Origin: Helcococcus bovis
GTDB lineage: Bacteria; Bacillota; Clostridia; Tissierellales; Peptoniphilaceae
Direction: 5' to 3' (one strand)
Length of the DNA: 28,827 bases
Assembly: GCF_046035435.1 (NCBI RefSeq)
Contig: NZ_JBFNFH010000021.1
Shown one piece after another: positions 9,601 through 15,726 of the stretch (the first letter of the stretch is position 1; every line of letters begins with the position of its first letter). The notes under the pieces were generated by a model. That model was not told where the DNA came from. It did no database searches and worked only from the letters and a program-made list of their open reading frames with translations. A program made the translations under genes and the position numbers.

Positions 9601-10130
9601 CAAGATTCATTTTTTCTAGTTAATCTATTATGAAAATATCCTGAATAAAAGTCACCATTTTTCACAAGAGTATATTTTGTTGAATCGTATGAATTTTTAT
9701 CTACCCAAGTTCTTATCAAAAAATTACCATCTTCAGATAATTTAAATGGATGTACTGTTCCTGTAGCATCTATTTCATCTTGACTTAAATCAAATGAATA
9801 TGTGCCATCTTGTCTGGATGTTGTATAGTAAATTGGAGATACAAACCCCTTATCATTCATCCATTGAAGGTAAATTTTCAAGCCTTTAACAGGTACATTT
9901 TGATTTGTTGATTCGTTTGATAAATTTCCTTCCTTTTTAATTAAAGCCTTACCATTATATGATTTGTTTTCAATGGTAATTTTCCCATCTTTATTTATTG
10001 CAGTAGCTTCTGTTAACCCATCTTCAGCTAATGATGTTTGATTATTAAATCCGGGCACTAATCCCAAGACTAATAAAAAAGCCAACAACAATGCTACTGA
10101 CTTACGCATAATCCGTTTTGAATTATTCAT
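3657..10130 (-). CDS. Giant Rib-repeat wall-anchored surface adhesin (2157 aa)
   Basis: This is a secreted, probably wall-anchored surface protein. A signal peptide (basic N-terminus, hydrophobic residues about 11-27) likely ends after the Ala of SLA at residue 35. Residues 40-560 form an N-terminal region rich in Trp and Tyr, the likely ligand-binding part. A YPDG/Rib-like domain lies near 580-650, followed by beta-rich modules in which EQSAKP recurs. Two diverged modules of about 300 residues (about 1128-1427 and 1427-1745) each begin VIPY(E/N)P. Three Rib-type repeats of 89 residues follow (about 1747-2010), with the YPDGxEDHV signature. A C-terminal domain with two Cys precedes the sorting signal NPNTSDSG (from residue 2124), a membrane span and a RKKRK tail. 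The anchor motif is unusual: Asn replaces Leu and Ser replaces Gly of LPXTG. The gene starts 26 bp after an Rrf2 regulator gene, has its own GAAAGGGG site and is intact. Adhesion is inferred from architecture; the ligand is unknown. Confidence 0.85.
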   Translation of the reverse strand: MNNSKRIMRKSVALLLAFLLVLGLVPGFNNQTSLAEDGLTEATAINKDGKITIENKSYNGKALIKKEGNLSNESTNQNVPVKGLKIYLQWMNDKGFVSPIYYTTSRQDGTYSFDLSQDEIDATGTVHPFKLSEDGNFLIRTWVDKNSYDSTKYTLVKNGDFYSGYFHNRLTRKNESWNFTVGIENVSGAQIVLQERHENELDWLAKPRDQWQYAIDSNQQRLDTGIWPKKGNFGTYRGSVWYENRENPGALANQYFKENADIYAVGKKVAVSYVNDEVARRFDTWRKANKTATLDDFKNQQKEIVKQYEQETGIKGSAIAETVVGTVEADGSYYIPFRGLYGVSRDKKGSRVTEEQYGQLVSWEDDRHDNLMQWNGTLGQLNRHINVEYMYAFPVDSEGYNYWSPAFPMAMFKEPVYGTSGDLVADVNASANIFQQKFVLLAANPSHNVIEYDTKLNYAIPKNTANTKTVGLISSTNYKITWFKDGQQIGEVKKVLSSDDGTLESFPITVPQDLDKSSVYTSAVFLETSTGKALEDAILVDSFIAVVMDVYSYEPAEVKPGEEKINNAPTGDNTSTTEVEKKPVSQGATFAIKEGYQIPEGYEISVNPTTGEVTVKVPDDAFPGKEIDVPVTMTVPADGLQGSSTQDLVAKFTVVNGDVFETDPNDPQTPEGYVLVVFDPTEDGKLDPNPKVELGTKKAYNVKDTLTWEEAVQKGLVVPTPEYKDESKVFAEKWTPALPENGAKVVGQTYVAQYLDKVVGPVDPNTTPNPNPDLYATVTFKSGDNASLEGNGTFYVLKSANKTLADIKDSAPTVKPNEGFKFVKWNPELDANTKITNDLEVNADVQKMEQSAKPVIETPTEGDTKVTIKANSGTLTVNVGGQPVPAEKIVDNKDGSYTLTLDQPLNKDQKIYAVLTEKDKTPSEKAETTVIAKIIDVADPVNPGQKPSENHFLAVFDAKDGKFDDGKQKKAFWVHKDTKLSELKDKVQDPKSNIDTKEFDKWTQDTKDFAFDETTFGTSDRNVEATYKDKEQSAKPEIKQPAANDKTIFVNVPAGTSKGKMTVTVTPKDGSEAYTIDLNTTDNVHYDGQVPAGKTLKTGDKVDATFTEDGKNPTNADPKTVESHLTDKEVIPYEPSDPKNPTDDNDPKIPNQDENGKIVEKGLYNIIGFKTEDRAKGTLTLAELIDKESISVLVKKGLTWEKVTVPTPKAKENNVFWMWSPLIPEKTANVENGNVYEAKFLTNGQEVEKDATLPDGVFKVTVSKDQASIKDNDLFGKTYAVFKDTKLSQDKFPALEANDGFKDPKWNEENPWDKVITSETEFKASATNAKFDNNNVVEVVIKEQPTLSYNEGNKLDLSKLVVTLKDKDGNTQDVPFDKFNDYGLTTNPVDKADLTVQDHNNKPVVVTHANSNKTANTENLAVKPNSTENVIPYNPTDPKNPTDDNDNNIPKVDKDGKNIVRSEYIVVAFNVTPENSGTLTLGDVKEQSVISALVKKDTKWSDVKLPETKASEGYAFWYWSDAKGETVADKEVRTARFIKSGDEITPADKDRKLPENFYKLSINKGEGIADDAKFGKVYAVKANDKLPENIFPEIKVSDEKEYRNPRWTDKDDTRFNSLDEIKAIPMSPADLEYIAKADKIQKQDWTDIVGFDKDSISEISIKEQPKLTYKDGENLDLTDLVVTLKDKNGMEVYVPFKDFKEYEITTDKVDGESLSHKDDNDKPVKVSVSDKSANTNPLVIEQKDMDKYEPKVTPIVKPNGEPTTEDEVKKAVEVPNYPKDSEEQPKILIDPDQKLPDGKTAGTFNINVTVKYPDGTEDHVEVPVIVNDPTKKENEIYEPKVTPIVKPNGEPTTNDDVKNAVEVPGYPKDAEKQPEISVDPGQKLPNGKTAGTFNIDVTVKYPDGSEDHVKVPVTVKEPVKKENEIYEPKVTPIVKPNGESTTNDDVKNAVEVPGYPKDAEKQPEISVDPGQKLPDGKTAGRFNIDVTVKYPDGSEDHVKVPVTVKEKVTPTDPIIITVTPGVEFITPEVLDPSNCAVKPWLVVKKDKGITYIVTLEDGTEVKPDKDGVYRYEYGQIVKVKAIAKDGYKFSADAVTEWSYRAPKPAVCEMKDEKPQVDNKPNGQNPNTSDSGVKVSVLAFAMSMVALFAIRKKRKENM
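4100..4890 (-). repeat. Three tandem 267-bp Rib-type repeats
   Basis: Matching points at 4121, 4388 and 4655 give an exact 267-bp (89-codon) period. The two units nearest the 3' end of the gene differ, by eye, at only three bases in about 250. All three change the amino acid: Arg/Thr, Asp/Asn and Ser/Pro. The third unit is clearly older. Such arrays in Rib/alpha-type streptococcal proteins change copy number by recombination. Confidence 0.9.
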
Positions 10131-10156
10131 TGTATTATAATTCCCCTTTCTTTCCT

Positions 10157-10567
10157 CTAATGTGCCATATTGTCGATTAACATTTGAATAGTTTGCTCTT
10201 TAAATTTACTTTCCATTTCTTCTTGAAAGCTTAAATAAAAGGCTCTAACGGGACAAGTCTTCGTTGCACACATGCTACAATTTGCCTCATCATCTAAGCA
10301 CTGATTGATATTTATAGTATTTTCCATAATGCTAATTATGTCATATAAAGATATATCACTAGGTTTTTTATTTATCTCAAAACCACCTTTTACACCTTTT
10401 GTAGTCTTAACTATATTAGCTTCTACTAACTTTTTCATAATTTTAAGTATGTAATTACTAGAAATATTTATCGCTCTAGAGATTTCCCCTGCTGTTGAAA
10501 TACTTCTGTGAGTACTTAGATATATAACAGTCCTTATTGCGTAATCCGTTGTAGCATTTATTTGCAT
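10157..10567 (-). CDS. Rrf2-family regulator, putative Fe-S sensor
   Basis: This 136-residue DNA-binding protein is of the Rrf2 family (IscR, NsrR, CymR, RirA). The winged helix-turn-helix covers about residues 1-70, beginning MQINATTDYAIRTVIYLS, with the wing 'KGVKGGFEI'. Cys residues lie at 90, 97, 100 and 105; the spacing fits the three-Cys ligand set of Fe-S Rrf2 proteins, with one extra Cys. I place the start at 10567 rather than 10633 because GGAAAGGGAACA sits just before this ATG and the family normally starts here. The adhesin gene follows after 26 bp on the same strand, so the two are probably one transcript. A perfect inverted repeat lies in the leader, implying autoregulation. Whether it senses nitric oxide, oxygen or iron-sulfur status cannot be told; an apo-acting regulator is also possible. 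Confidence 0.88.
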   Translation of the reverse strand: MQINATTDYAIRTVIYLSTHRSISTAGEISRAINISSNYILKIMKKLVEANIVKTTKGVKGGFEINKKPSDISLYDIISIMENTININQCLDDEANCSMCATKTCPVRAFYLSFQEEMESKFKEQTIQMLIDNMAH

Positions 10568-10589
10568 ATTGTTCCCTTTCCATTCAATG

Positions 10590-10616
10590 TAAACCAAACA
10601 AGTACGGTTTGGTTTA
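10590..10616. promoter_or_regulatory. Inverted-repeat operator candidate for Rrf2
   Basis: TAAACCAAAC (10590-10599) and GTTTGGTTTA (10607-10616) are perfect inverted 10-mers separated by 7 bases. A further half-like CCAAACCA lies at 10625-10632. The palindrome lies between the predicted promoter and the Rrf2 start, a position suited to repression by road-block. Dyad size fits a dimeric Rrf2 protein; binding itself is inferred. Confidence 0.6.
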
Positions 10617-10638
10617 TAATATATCCAAACCAAGTTTA

Positions 10639-10667
10639 AATATACTATTTTGTTAACATATTTTCAA
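10639..10667 (-). promoter_or_regulatory. Promoter of Rrf2-adhesin operon
   Basis: On the minus strand TTGAAA (10667-10662) and TATATT (10644-10639) are separated by 17 bases, close to the sigma-A consensus. Transcription would start near 10632, just upstream of the inverted repeat. This is the only good promoter I see upstream of the 6.5-kb adhesin gene. Confidence 0.55.
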
Positions 10668-10677
10668 ATAAAAATTC

Positions 10678-10693
10678 TTTTTTTTTTTTTTTT
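10678..10693. repeat. T16 homopolymer between divergent genes
   Basis: Sixteen consecutive Ts lie between the Rrf2-operon promoter and the promoter of the double-GNAT gene. Runs of this length are prone to slippage and could change promoter spacing or act as an UP-like element. Confidence 0.8.
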
Positions 10694-10778
10694 ACTCATT
10701 TTTAATCAAAAATAATACAAAAAAGTAACAAATGAAATTTTTCATAAATTTATATATAATATATTTAAGGAGGAATTT

Positions 10779-11630
10779 ATGGAAACTATTTATTTTAACA
10801 CCTTAAATCACATTCAATTAGAGCAAGCAAAAGAACTTATAACAATCTGCCAAACCTATGATAAAACTTTCAAATATCCATATCTTTCAAATATGTTAAA
10901 TTTCGATAAATCAATGCCTGCATTTTTCATGACATATAATGAAAATATTTTAATAGGAATATTGACGGTTTATGCAGACTCTACAGAAGTTGAAATTAGC
11001 ATTAATATTCATCCTGAGTTTAGAATGAATGGAATTGCAAAAACTTTATACAATTTATTCTTAGAAAAAACTAAAGATTATGGTATTTCTTCAATAGAAT
11101 TTATAAGCGAAAGAAAATTTTTAGATAAAAATCCCGATTTGTTAAAACATTGGAATATATCGGAAACTGATGATACTGAATCATGGTTAAAAAAAGAAAG
11201 AACGCCTTATGAAATAGATAAAATATCTGAATTGTCAATTTCCATAGCAAACGAAAGTGATATATATAAAATTGCAAAAATAAATGCAGAAGCATTTGAT
11301 TCACCATTAAATACCAGCTCGACTTATGCAAAAGAAGCTATGAATGATAAAAATAGCATTTTATATGTAATTAAGAAAAATAACATTATTTTGGGTTCCT
11401 GTACAGTTGATATAAGCTCAAACTCAAATTATTTATATGGATTAGCTATTTCTAAAGAATATAGAGATCAAGGAATTGGAAGCTATTTTGTAAAAAATAT
11501 TGTAAATGAATTAATTTCTAAAAATAGTAAAGATTTTCAAATAGCAGTCGATGACACAAATATCGGTGCAAAAAAACTATATGAAAATCTTGGTTTTGAA
11601 TATATTACGCAGGTGGTGTATTTATCATAA
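10779..11630 (+). CDS. Tandem-GNAT N-acetyltransferase
   Basis: This 283-residue cytoplasmic protein has two GNAT folds in a row, which bind acetyl-CoA and acetylate an amine. In the N-terminal half the motif A region reads 'HPEFRMNGIAKTLYNLF' (about residues 78-94); in the C-terminal half it reads 'SKEYRDQGIGSYFVKNIV' (about 226-243) and ends with the usual 'AKKLYENLGFE'. Both carry a recognisable R/Q-x-x-G-x-G/A pyrophosphate loop, the second being the better match. The start follows AAGGAGG by six bases, and TATAAT at 10755-10760 is the likely -10 box. The substrate is unknown. It is transcribed away from the Rrf2 operon. Confidence 0.85.
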   Translation: METIYFNTLNHIQLEQAKELITICQTYDKTFKYPYLSNMLNFDKSMPAFFMTYNENILIGILTVYADSTEVEISINIHPEFRMNGIAKTLYNLFLEKTKDYGISSIEFISERKFLDKNPDLLKHWNISETDDTESWLKKERTPYEIDKISELSISIANESDIYKIAKINAEAFDSPLNTSSTYAKEAMNDKNSILYVIKKNNIILGSCTVDISSNSNYLYGLAISKEYRDQGIGSYFVKNIVNELISKNSKDFQIAVDDTNIGAKKLYENLGFEYITQVVYLS

Positions 11631-11961
11631 AATAATAATTTCTTAATATTACAAGTAAATTTTTTTGAAAATTATGTATTATAATAATTTTTTTATATTA
11701 CATGTAAAAAAGGTTAAAAATAATCATGTATTACAAATATTTTAAAAATTTACATGAAAAATTTTACAAATCACTCTTTTACATACATGTAATTATTACA
11801 TTATTAAAATTTACAGGTAATTGTCCTAATAAACTACTACCTATAAGCTGGACACATAAAATTACATTTTGACAATATATTAAATGGTTATACCAAAAAT
11901 TATACAGTCAAATATAATAAATTTTATAAGAAATTATTGGTAATACCTTTTTATAGACCAA
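11631..11961. other. Intergenic region with TTACATGTAA-like palindromes
   Basis: No gene is visible between these convergent genes. Five copies of a degenerate palindrome occur within 172 bp: TTACAAGTAA at 11649, TTACATGTAA at 11698, TTTACATGAA at 11749, ATACATGTAA at 11783 and TTACAGGTAA at 11811. A TTGACA lies near 11869 without a convincing -10 partner. There is no clear terminator hairpin with a T-run for either flanking gene. Confidence 0.5.
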
Positions 11962-12720
11962 TTAATTTTCTAATGATATATTAAATTTATAAGAATAGCA
12001 ATCAAGTAAAATTCTACTTATAACGTTTAGTGAAAGTCTGGATCGTACTTCATAATCAGGAAAATAGGAAGAAGTTGATTTATATCCTTCTATAATTATA
12101 TTGCAATTTTTTGCCAATGAAGAGTTTATATTTGTAGTTATCAATATTGAAGGAATTTCATTTTGAAGTGATGATATAGAAGCATCTACAAGTTCTTTTG
12201 TTTCTCCTTCTAATGAAATATATAAAATACAGTCATCTTTTTTTGCTTTTTTTGAAATTTTTCTTATAATATTTGGATCTGTATAAACGTCACATCTTTT
12301 ATCTAATAATTGGAATTTCACCTGAATTTCTTGAGCTACAAGTTCAGATAATCCCCTAGCAAATATAAGTATAGTGTTAGCCCTTCTTAAATAATTTATT
12401 GAATCATAAATTGATTTAATATTTAATTTATTTATTGTACTATTTACTTCTTGTTGATTTTTAGAGATAATATTTTTAATTTCACTTCTATCTTTTTCCT
12501 CAATAATATCAAAGTATTCTTTATTTTCAATATTAGATATTAAATTAAATTTATATTCTGAAAAGCCATTAAATCCTAATTTTTTAACTGTTCTAAAAAT
12601 TGTTGTAGTAGAAACATTAGCCAAAGCACTTAACTCCGTTATTGAAAGTTCACATATTCTATGTGTGTTTTTATCCATAAAATCTATTAAATATTTTTCT
12701 GTTTCTGTAAATTTTTTCAT
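11962..12720 (-). CDS. RpiR/MurR-family sugar-phosphate-responsive regulator
   Basis: This 252-residue regulator has an N-terminal RpiR-type helix-turn-helix (about residues 1-75; 'ELSALANVSTTTIFRTVKKL' is the recognition region) and a C-terminal SIS domain (about 115-235) of the kind that binds phosphosugars. I use the ATG at 12720 because AAGGAAATGATT precedes it; an upstream ATG at 12762 has no site. The gene is divergent from the fructose-type PTS operon and probably controls it, with fructose-1-phosphate or a related sugar phosphate as a plausible effector. Fructose operons are more often run by DeoR-type FruR, so this pairing is less common. Control of the operon is inferred from position. 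Confidence 0.88.
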   Translation of the reverse strand: MKKFTETEKYLIDFMDKNTHRICELSITELSALANVSTTTIFRTVKKLGFNGFSEYKFNLISNIENKEYFDIIEEKDRSEIKNIISKNQQEVNSTINKLNIKSIYDSINYLRRANTILIFARGLSELVAQEIQVKFQLLDKRCDVYTDPNIIRKISKKAKKDDCILYISLEGETKELVDASISSLQNEIPSILITTNINSSLAKNCNIIIEGYKSTSSYFPDYEVRSRLSLNVISRILLDCYSYKFNISLEN

Positions 12721-12833
12721 AATCATTTCCTTAAAATAGTAAAAAGTTTCTATATTTAACAATATTATATATCAAATTAGAAAATATTTACATCGTGCAA
12801 TCGTATATAATTATATTAAAGCTAGGAGGTACG

Positions 12834-13769
12834 ATGATTTATACATTTACAGCAAATTTGGCAATTGATTTATTTATTGAAACTGAAAAATTATTGCCGA
12901 ATAAAGTTAATAGAACAAATTATTTTAAGTGTAGTGCCAATGGGAAAGGTGTAAATGTTTCGATTATTTTAAAAAATCTAGGAATCTCAAGTACTGTAAC
13001 AGGATTTAAGGGTGGATTTACAGGACAACATATAGAGGACGATTTAAAAAAACGAAATATTAAAATTTTTATGCCTGAAATACAAGGATTAACACGCATA
13101 AATGTTTTTACAAATGTTCTTGATGAAAAAAAAGAATATACACAGGTGAACCCCGGGCCGATTATAGAAGAAGAAGCTAAAGAATTTTTAAAAGCTTATT
13201 TTGAAAAAAATTTTCAGAAAAATGACATTCTTACTATAAATGGGAGTTTTCCAAAAGGTATTGATGAAAACTATATTTTTGAAATATGTAAAATCGCAAA
13301 AGATAGAAATGTTGAAATAGTTATTGATAATTCTTCAAAATTTGTTATTAATCTCTGCAAATTTGAACCGTTTATATTAAAACCAAATGAATTTGAGTTA
13401 TGCTCTTGGTTTGATGAAAATGTTAAAGATGAAAAACAATTTATAAGATTAAGTAAAAAATTGATAAAAATGGGAACAAAGAATATTTTATTATCATTGG
13501 GAGAAAATGGAGCAATGTTAATAAACGAAAATTTAATTTTGAAATGTTCAGCTCCTGAAGGAAAAATAGTAAATACAGCTATGGCTGGAGATACTCTTTT
13601 AGCAACATATATTGCAGAAATTTATTTAGGAAAAGATAAAGAATATGCATTAAAAAAGGCAGTTTGTGCTGGTAGCTCAACAGCATTTAGAGATGGGCTT
13701 ACGGATTTTTCTGATGTAAAAGATTTAATGAAACAAGTAAAAGTAGAAAAAATATGGGAGGAAATATGA
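12834..13769 (+). CDS. fruK: 1-phosphofructokinase-like PfkB kinase
   Basis: This 311-residue sugar-phosphate kinase of the PfkB family most likely phosphorylates fructose-1-phosphate to fructose-1,6-bisphosphate with ATP. The substrate-binding Asp is D12, the N-terminal signature GKGVNVS starts at residue 38, and the C-terminal ATP/anion-hole motif ends in catalytic D253. Two motifs are off-consensus: 'TANLAID' where family members have T-x-N-P-(A/S)-x-D, and MAGD (250-253) where GAGD is usual. The start at 12834 follows AGGAGG by four bases; an upstream ATG at 12795 precedes this site and is not used. The stop overlaps the PTS gene start (ATGA). Tagatose-6-phosphate kinase is an alternative, but the EIIBC and EIIA neighbours favour fructose. 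Confidence 0.85.
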   Translation: MIYTFTANLAIDLFIETEKLLPNKVNRTNYFKCSANGKGVNVSIILKNLGISSTVTGFKGGFTGQHIEDDLKKRNIKIFMPEIQGLTRINVFTNVLDEKKEYTQVNPGPIIEEEAKEFLKAYFEKNFQKNDILTINGSFPKGIDENYIFEICKIAKDRNVEIVIDNSSKFVINLCKFEPFILKPNEFELCSWFDENVKDEKQFIRLSKKLIKMGTKNILLSLGENGAMLINENLILKCSAPEGKIVNTAMAGDTLLATYIAEIYLGKDKEYALKKAVCAGSSTAFRDGLTDFSDVKDLMKQVKVEKIWEEI

Positions 13770-15160
13770 AATATAAAATTTTAGCAGCTACAGGATGTAC
13801 AACAGGCATAGCTCATACATATATGGCACAAGAAAAATTAGAACAAGCAGCAAAAAATAAGGGAGTTTCCATAAAGGTTGAAACTCACGGACAAATAGGT
13901 GTTGAAAATGAGTTTACCACAGAAGAAATAAAAGAGGCAGAAGCTATAATTATTGCGTCTGATAAAGATGTACAAGATGAAAGATTTGTAGGAAAAAGAA
14001 TAATAGATGTTTCAGTATTACAAGGCATAAAAAACGCTGATAAACTTATTGAAGATGCATTAAATGGAAAAGGCGTTGTGAAATATCCTATTAATAACTC
14101 AGAAAATATAAATATAAATTCTTCTCAAATCAATAATGAAAATTTAAATTTTGGTAGACAAATCTACAGACATTTGATGAATGGCGTTTCTCATATGTTA
14201 CCATTTGTGGTAAGTGGTGGTGTGTTAATTGCTATTTCATTTTTATGGGGGATTTTTTCATCAGATCCAAATCATGCATCATATAATCAATTTGCCGCAA
14301 TATTAAAAAATATAGGAGGTATTGCTTTAGGATTAATGACCCCTATATTAGCAACTTATATCGCTCAAAGTATAGGTAAAAGGCCGGCTATTGTTCCGGG
14401 GTTTATCGCAGGATTTATTGCACATAATGGTGGAGCTGGCTTTTTAGGAGGCATAATTGCTGGCTTTATAGCTGGTTACAGTATAATTCTATTGGAAAAA
14501 TTATTAAAAAATGCACCAAAACAATTAGATGGACTAAAAGCTATATTTTTATATCCATTATTTAGTGTTTTAATTACAGGTTTATTGATGACTATAATTG
14601 TTGGACCAATGGTAACTATAAATGAAGCAATGATGAAATTTTTAGCACAATTTGAAAATTCTAATCCTATACTTTTAGGTTTTATAGTAGGAATAATGTG
14701 TGCGACAGACTTTGGTGGGCCAGTAAATAAAGCTGCATATGTAACAGGCACAGCACTTCTTGCACAAGGAAATTATTCATTTATGGCAGGGGTATCAGCT
14801 GCTTGCATAGCTCCACCTCTAGTTACAACTATTTCAGTTTTATTATTCAAAAATAAATTTACAAAAGATGAAAAAAACGCAGCTTATGTTAATGCTATAT
14901 TAGGTGCTACTCATATAACAGAAGGTGCAATACCATTTGCTGCTAAAGATCCTCTAAGAGCATTACCTTGCTTTATGTTAGGATCATCTATTTCTGCTAT
15001 ATTAACTTATCTTATGAAAGTACAAGTTCCAGCACCTCATGGGGGATTCTTGGTATTGCCTGTAGTAACTAATCCACTACAATGGGTGATTGCTATATTA
15101 GTTGGTTCAATAGTAGGAGGTATTGCTTTAGGCTTAACAAGAAAGAAAATAATGGAGTAA
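13766..15160 (+). CDS. PTS fructose-type EIIBC permease
   Basis: This 464-residue membrane protein takes up and phosphorylates a sugar, probably fructose at C1. Residues 1-105 form the EIIB domain, with the phospho-accepting Cys at residue 11 in ATGCTTGIAHTYMA. A Ser/Asn-rich linker follows, then from about residue 140 the EIIC domain with eight or more membrane segments. Conserved EIIC stretches include GGPVNKAAY near residue 316 and THITEGAIPFA near 381. The start is the ATG at 13766, preceded by GGGAGG and overlapping the kinase stop by four bases, which points to coupled translation. EIIA is not fused; it is encoded next. Confidence 0.92.
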   Translation: MKYKILAATGCTTGIAHTYMAQEKLEQAAKNKGVSIKVETHGQIGVENEFTTEEIKEAEAIIIASDKDVQDERFVGKRIIDVSVLQGIKNADKLIEDALNGKGVVKYPINNSENININSSQINNENLNFGRQIYRHLMNGVSHMLPFVVSGGVLIAISFLWGIFSSDPNHASYNQFAAILKNIGGIALGLMTPILATYIAQSIGKRPAIVPGFIAGFIAHNGGAGFLGGIIAGFIAGYSIILLEKLLKNAPKQLDGLKAIFLYPLFSVLITGLLMTIIVGPMVTINEAMMKFLAQFENSNPILLGFIVGIMCATDFGGPVNKAAYVTGTALLAQGNYSFMAGVSAACIAPPLVTTISVLLFKNKFTKDEKNAAYVNAILGATHITEGAIPFAAKDPLRALPCFMLGSSISAILTYLMKVQVPAPHGGFLVLPVVTNPLQWVIAILVGSIVGGIALGLTRKKIME

Positions 15161-15177
15161 ATTTTTAAGGAGATAGA

Positions 15178-15621
15178 ATGGCAATAATTACAGAAAATGG
15201 AATATTATTAAATCAGAAATTTAGTAATAAAAAAGAAGTTTTAAGGAAATTGTCTGAACTTTCAGTTGAATTGGGAATAAGCTCTTCAAAGAATGAAGTT
15301 TTTAAATCTTATGTTGATAGAGAAAATGAAGGTTTGACAGGAATGATGAATAATTTTGCTATTCCTCATGCCAAATCTTCATCAGTAAAAACAGCACAAA
15401 TATTATTTATTAGAAACGAAAATGATATAGAAGATTGGGAAACCTTGGATGAAAGCAAGGTTAATCTGATTATATCCTTATTAATTCCTGAAGATAATAA
15501 CGAAGAACACTTAAAACTTTTAGCAAATATTTCAAGAAAATTGATGAATGAAGAAAATATTGAGATATTAAAAAACGCTAAAACTAAAGATGAAATATTA
15601 AAATTGTTATCAATCATATAA
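15178..15621 (+). CDS. PTS fructose-type EIIA protein
   Basis: This 147-residue cytoplasmic protein passes phosphate from HPr to the EIIB domain of the preceding permease. The active His is H64 in 'NFAIPHAKS', the standard EIIA-fructose/mannitol motif. Length matches a single EIIA domain with no HPr-like extension. It begins 17 bp after the EIIBC stop with an AAGGAG site and is the last gene of the operon, closed by a strong terminator. Confidence 0.92.
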   Translation: MAIITENGILLNQKFSNKKEVLRKLSELSVELGISSSKNEVFKSYVDRENEGLTGMMNNFAIPHAKSSSVKTAQILFIRNENDIEDWETLDESKVNLIISLLIPEDNNEEHLKLLANISRKLMNEENIEILKNAKTKDEILKLLSII

Positions 15622-15626
15622 AAATA

Positions 15627-15693
15627 AAAAATCCCCATGCCACTTTTACATACTCCTTTTCGGAGCTTTAAAAGTGGTTATGGGGATTTTTTT
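15627..15693 (+). terminator. Bidirectional terminator between PTS operon and MATE gene
   Basis: AAAATCCCCAT and CCACTTTTA pair with TAAAAGTGG and ATGGGGATTTT, enclosing a smaller CTCC/GGAG stem. T-runs follow on both strands, so it can end both the PTS operon (plus) and the MATE gene (minus), which converge here. Confidence 0.92.
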
Positions 15694-15726
15694 ACATTTT
15701 TTATACAATTTCCTATAGAATTGGAT

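Noticed and set aside
10568..10633. Longer N-terminus for the Rrf2 regulator from an ATG at 10633
   Set aside because: It would run through the inverted repeat and leader and lacks an RBS; the ATG at 10567 has GGAAAGGGA and gives the normal family start.
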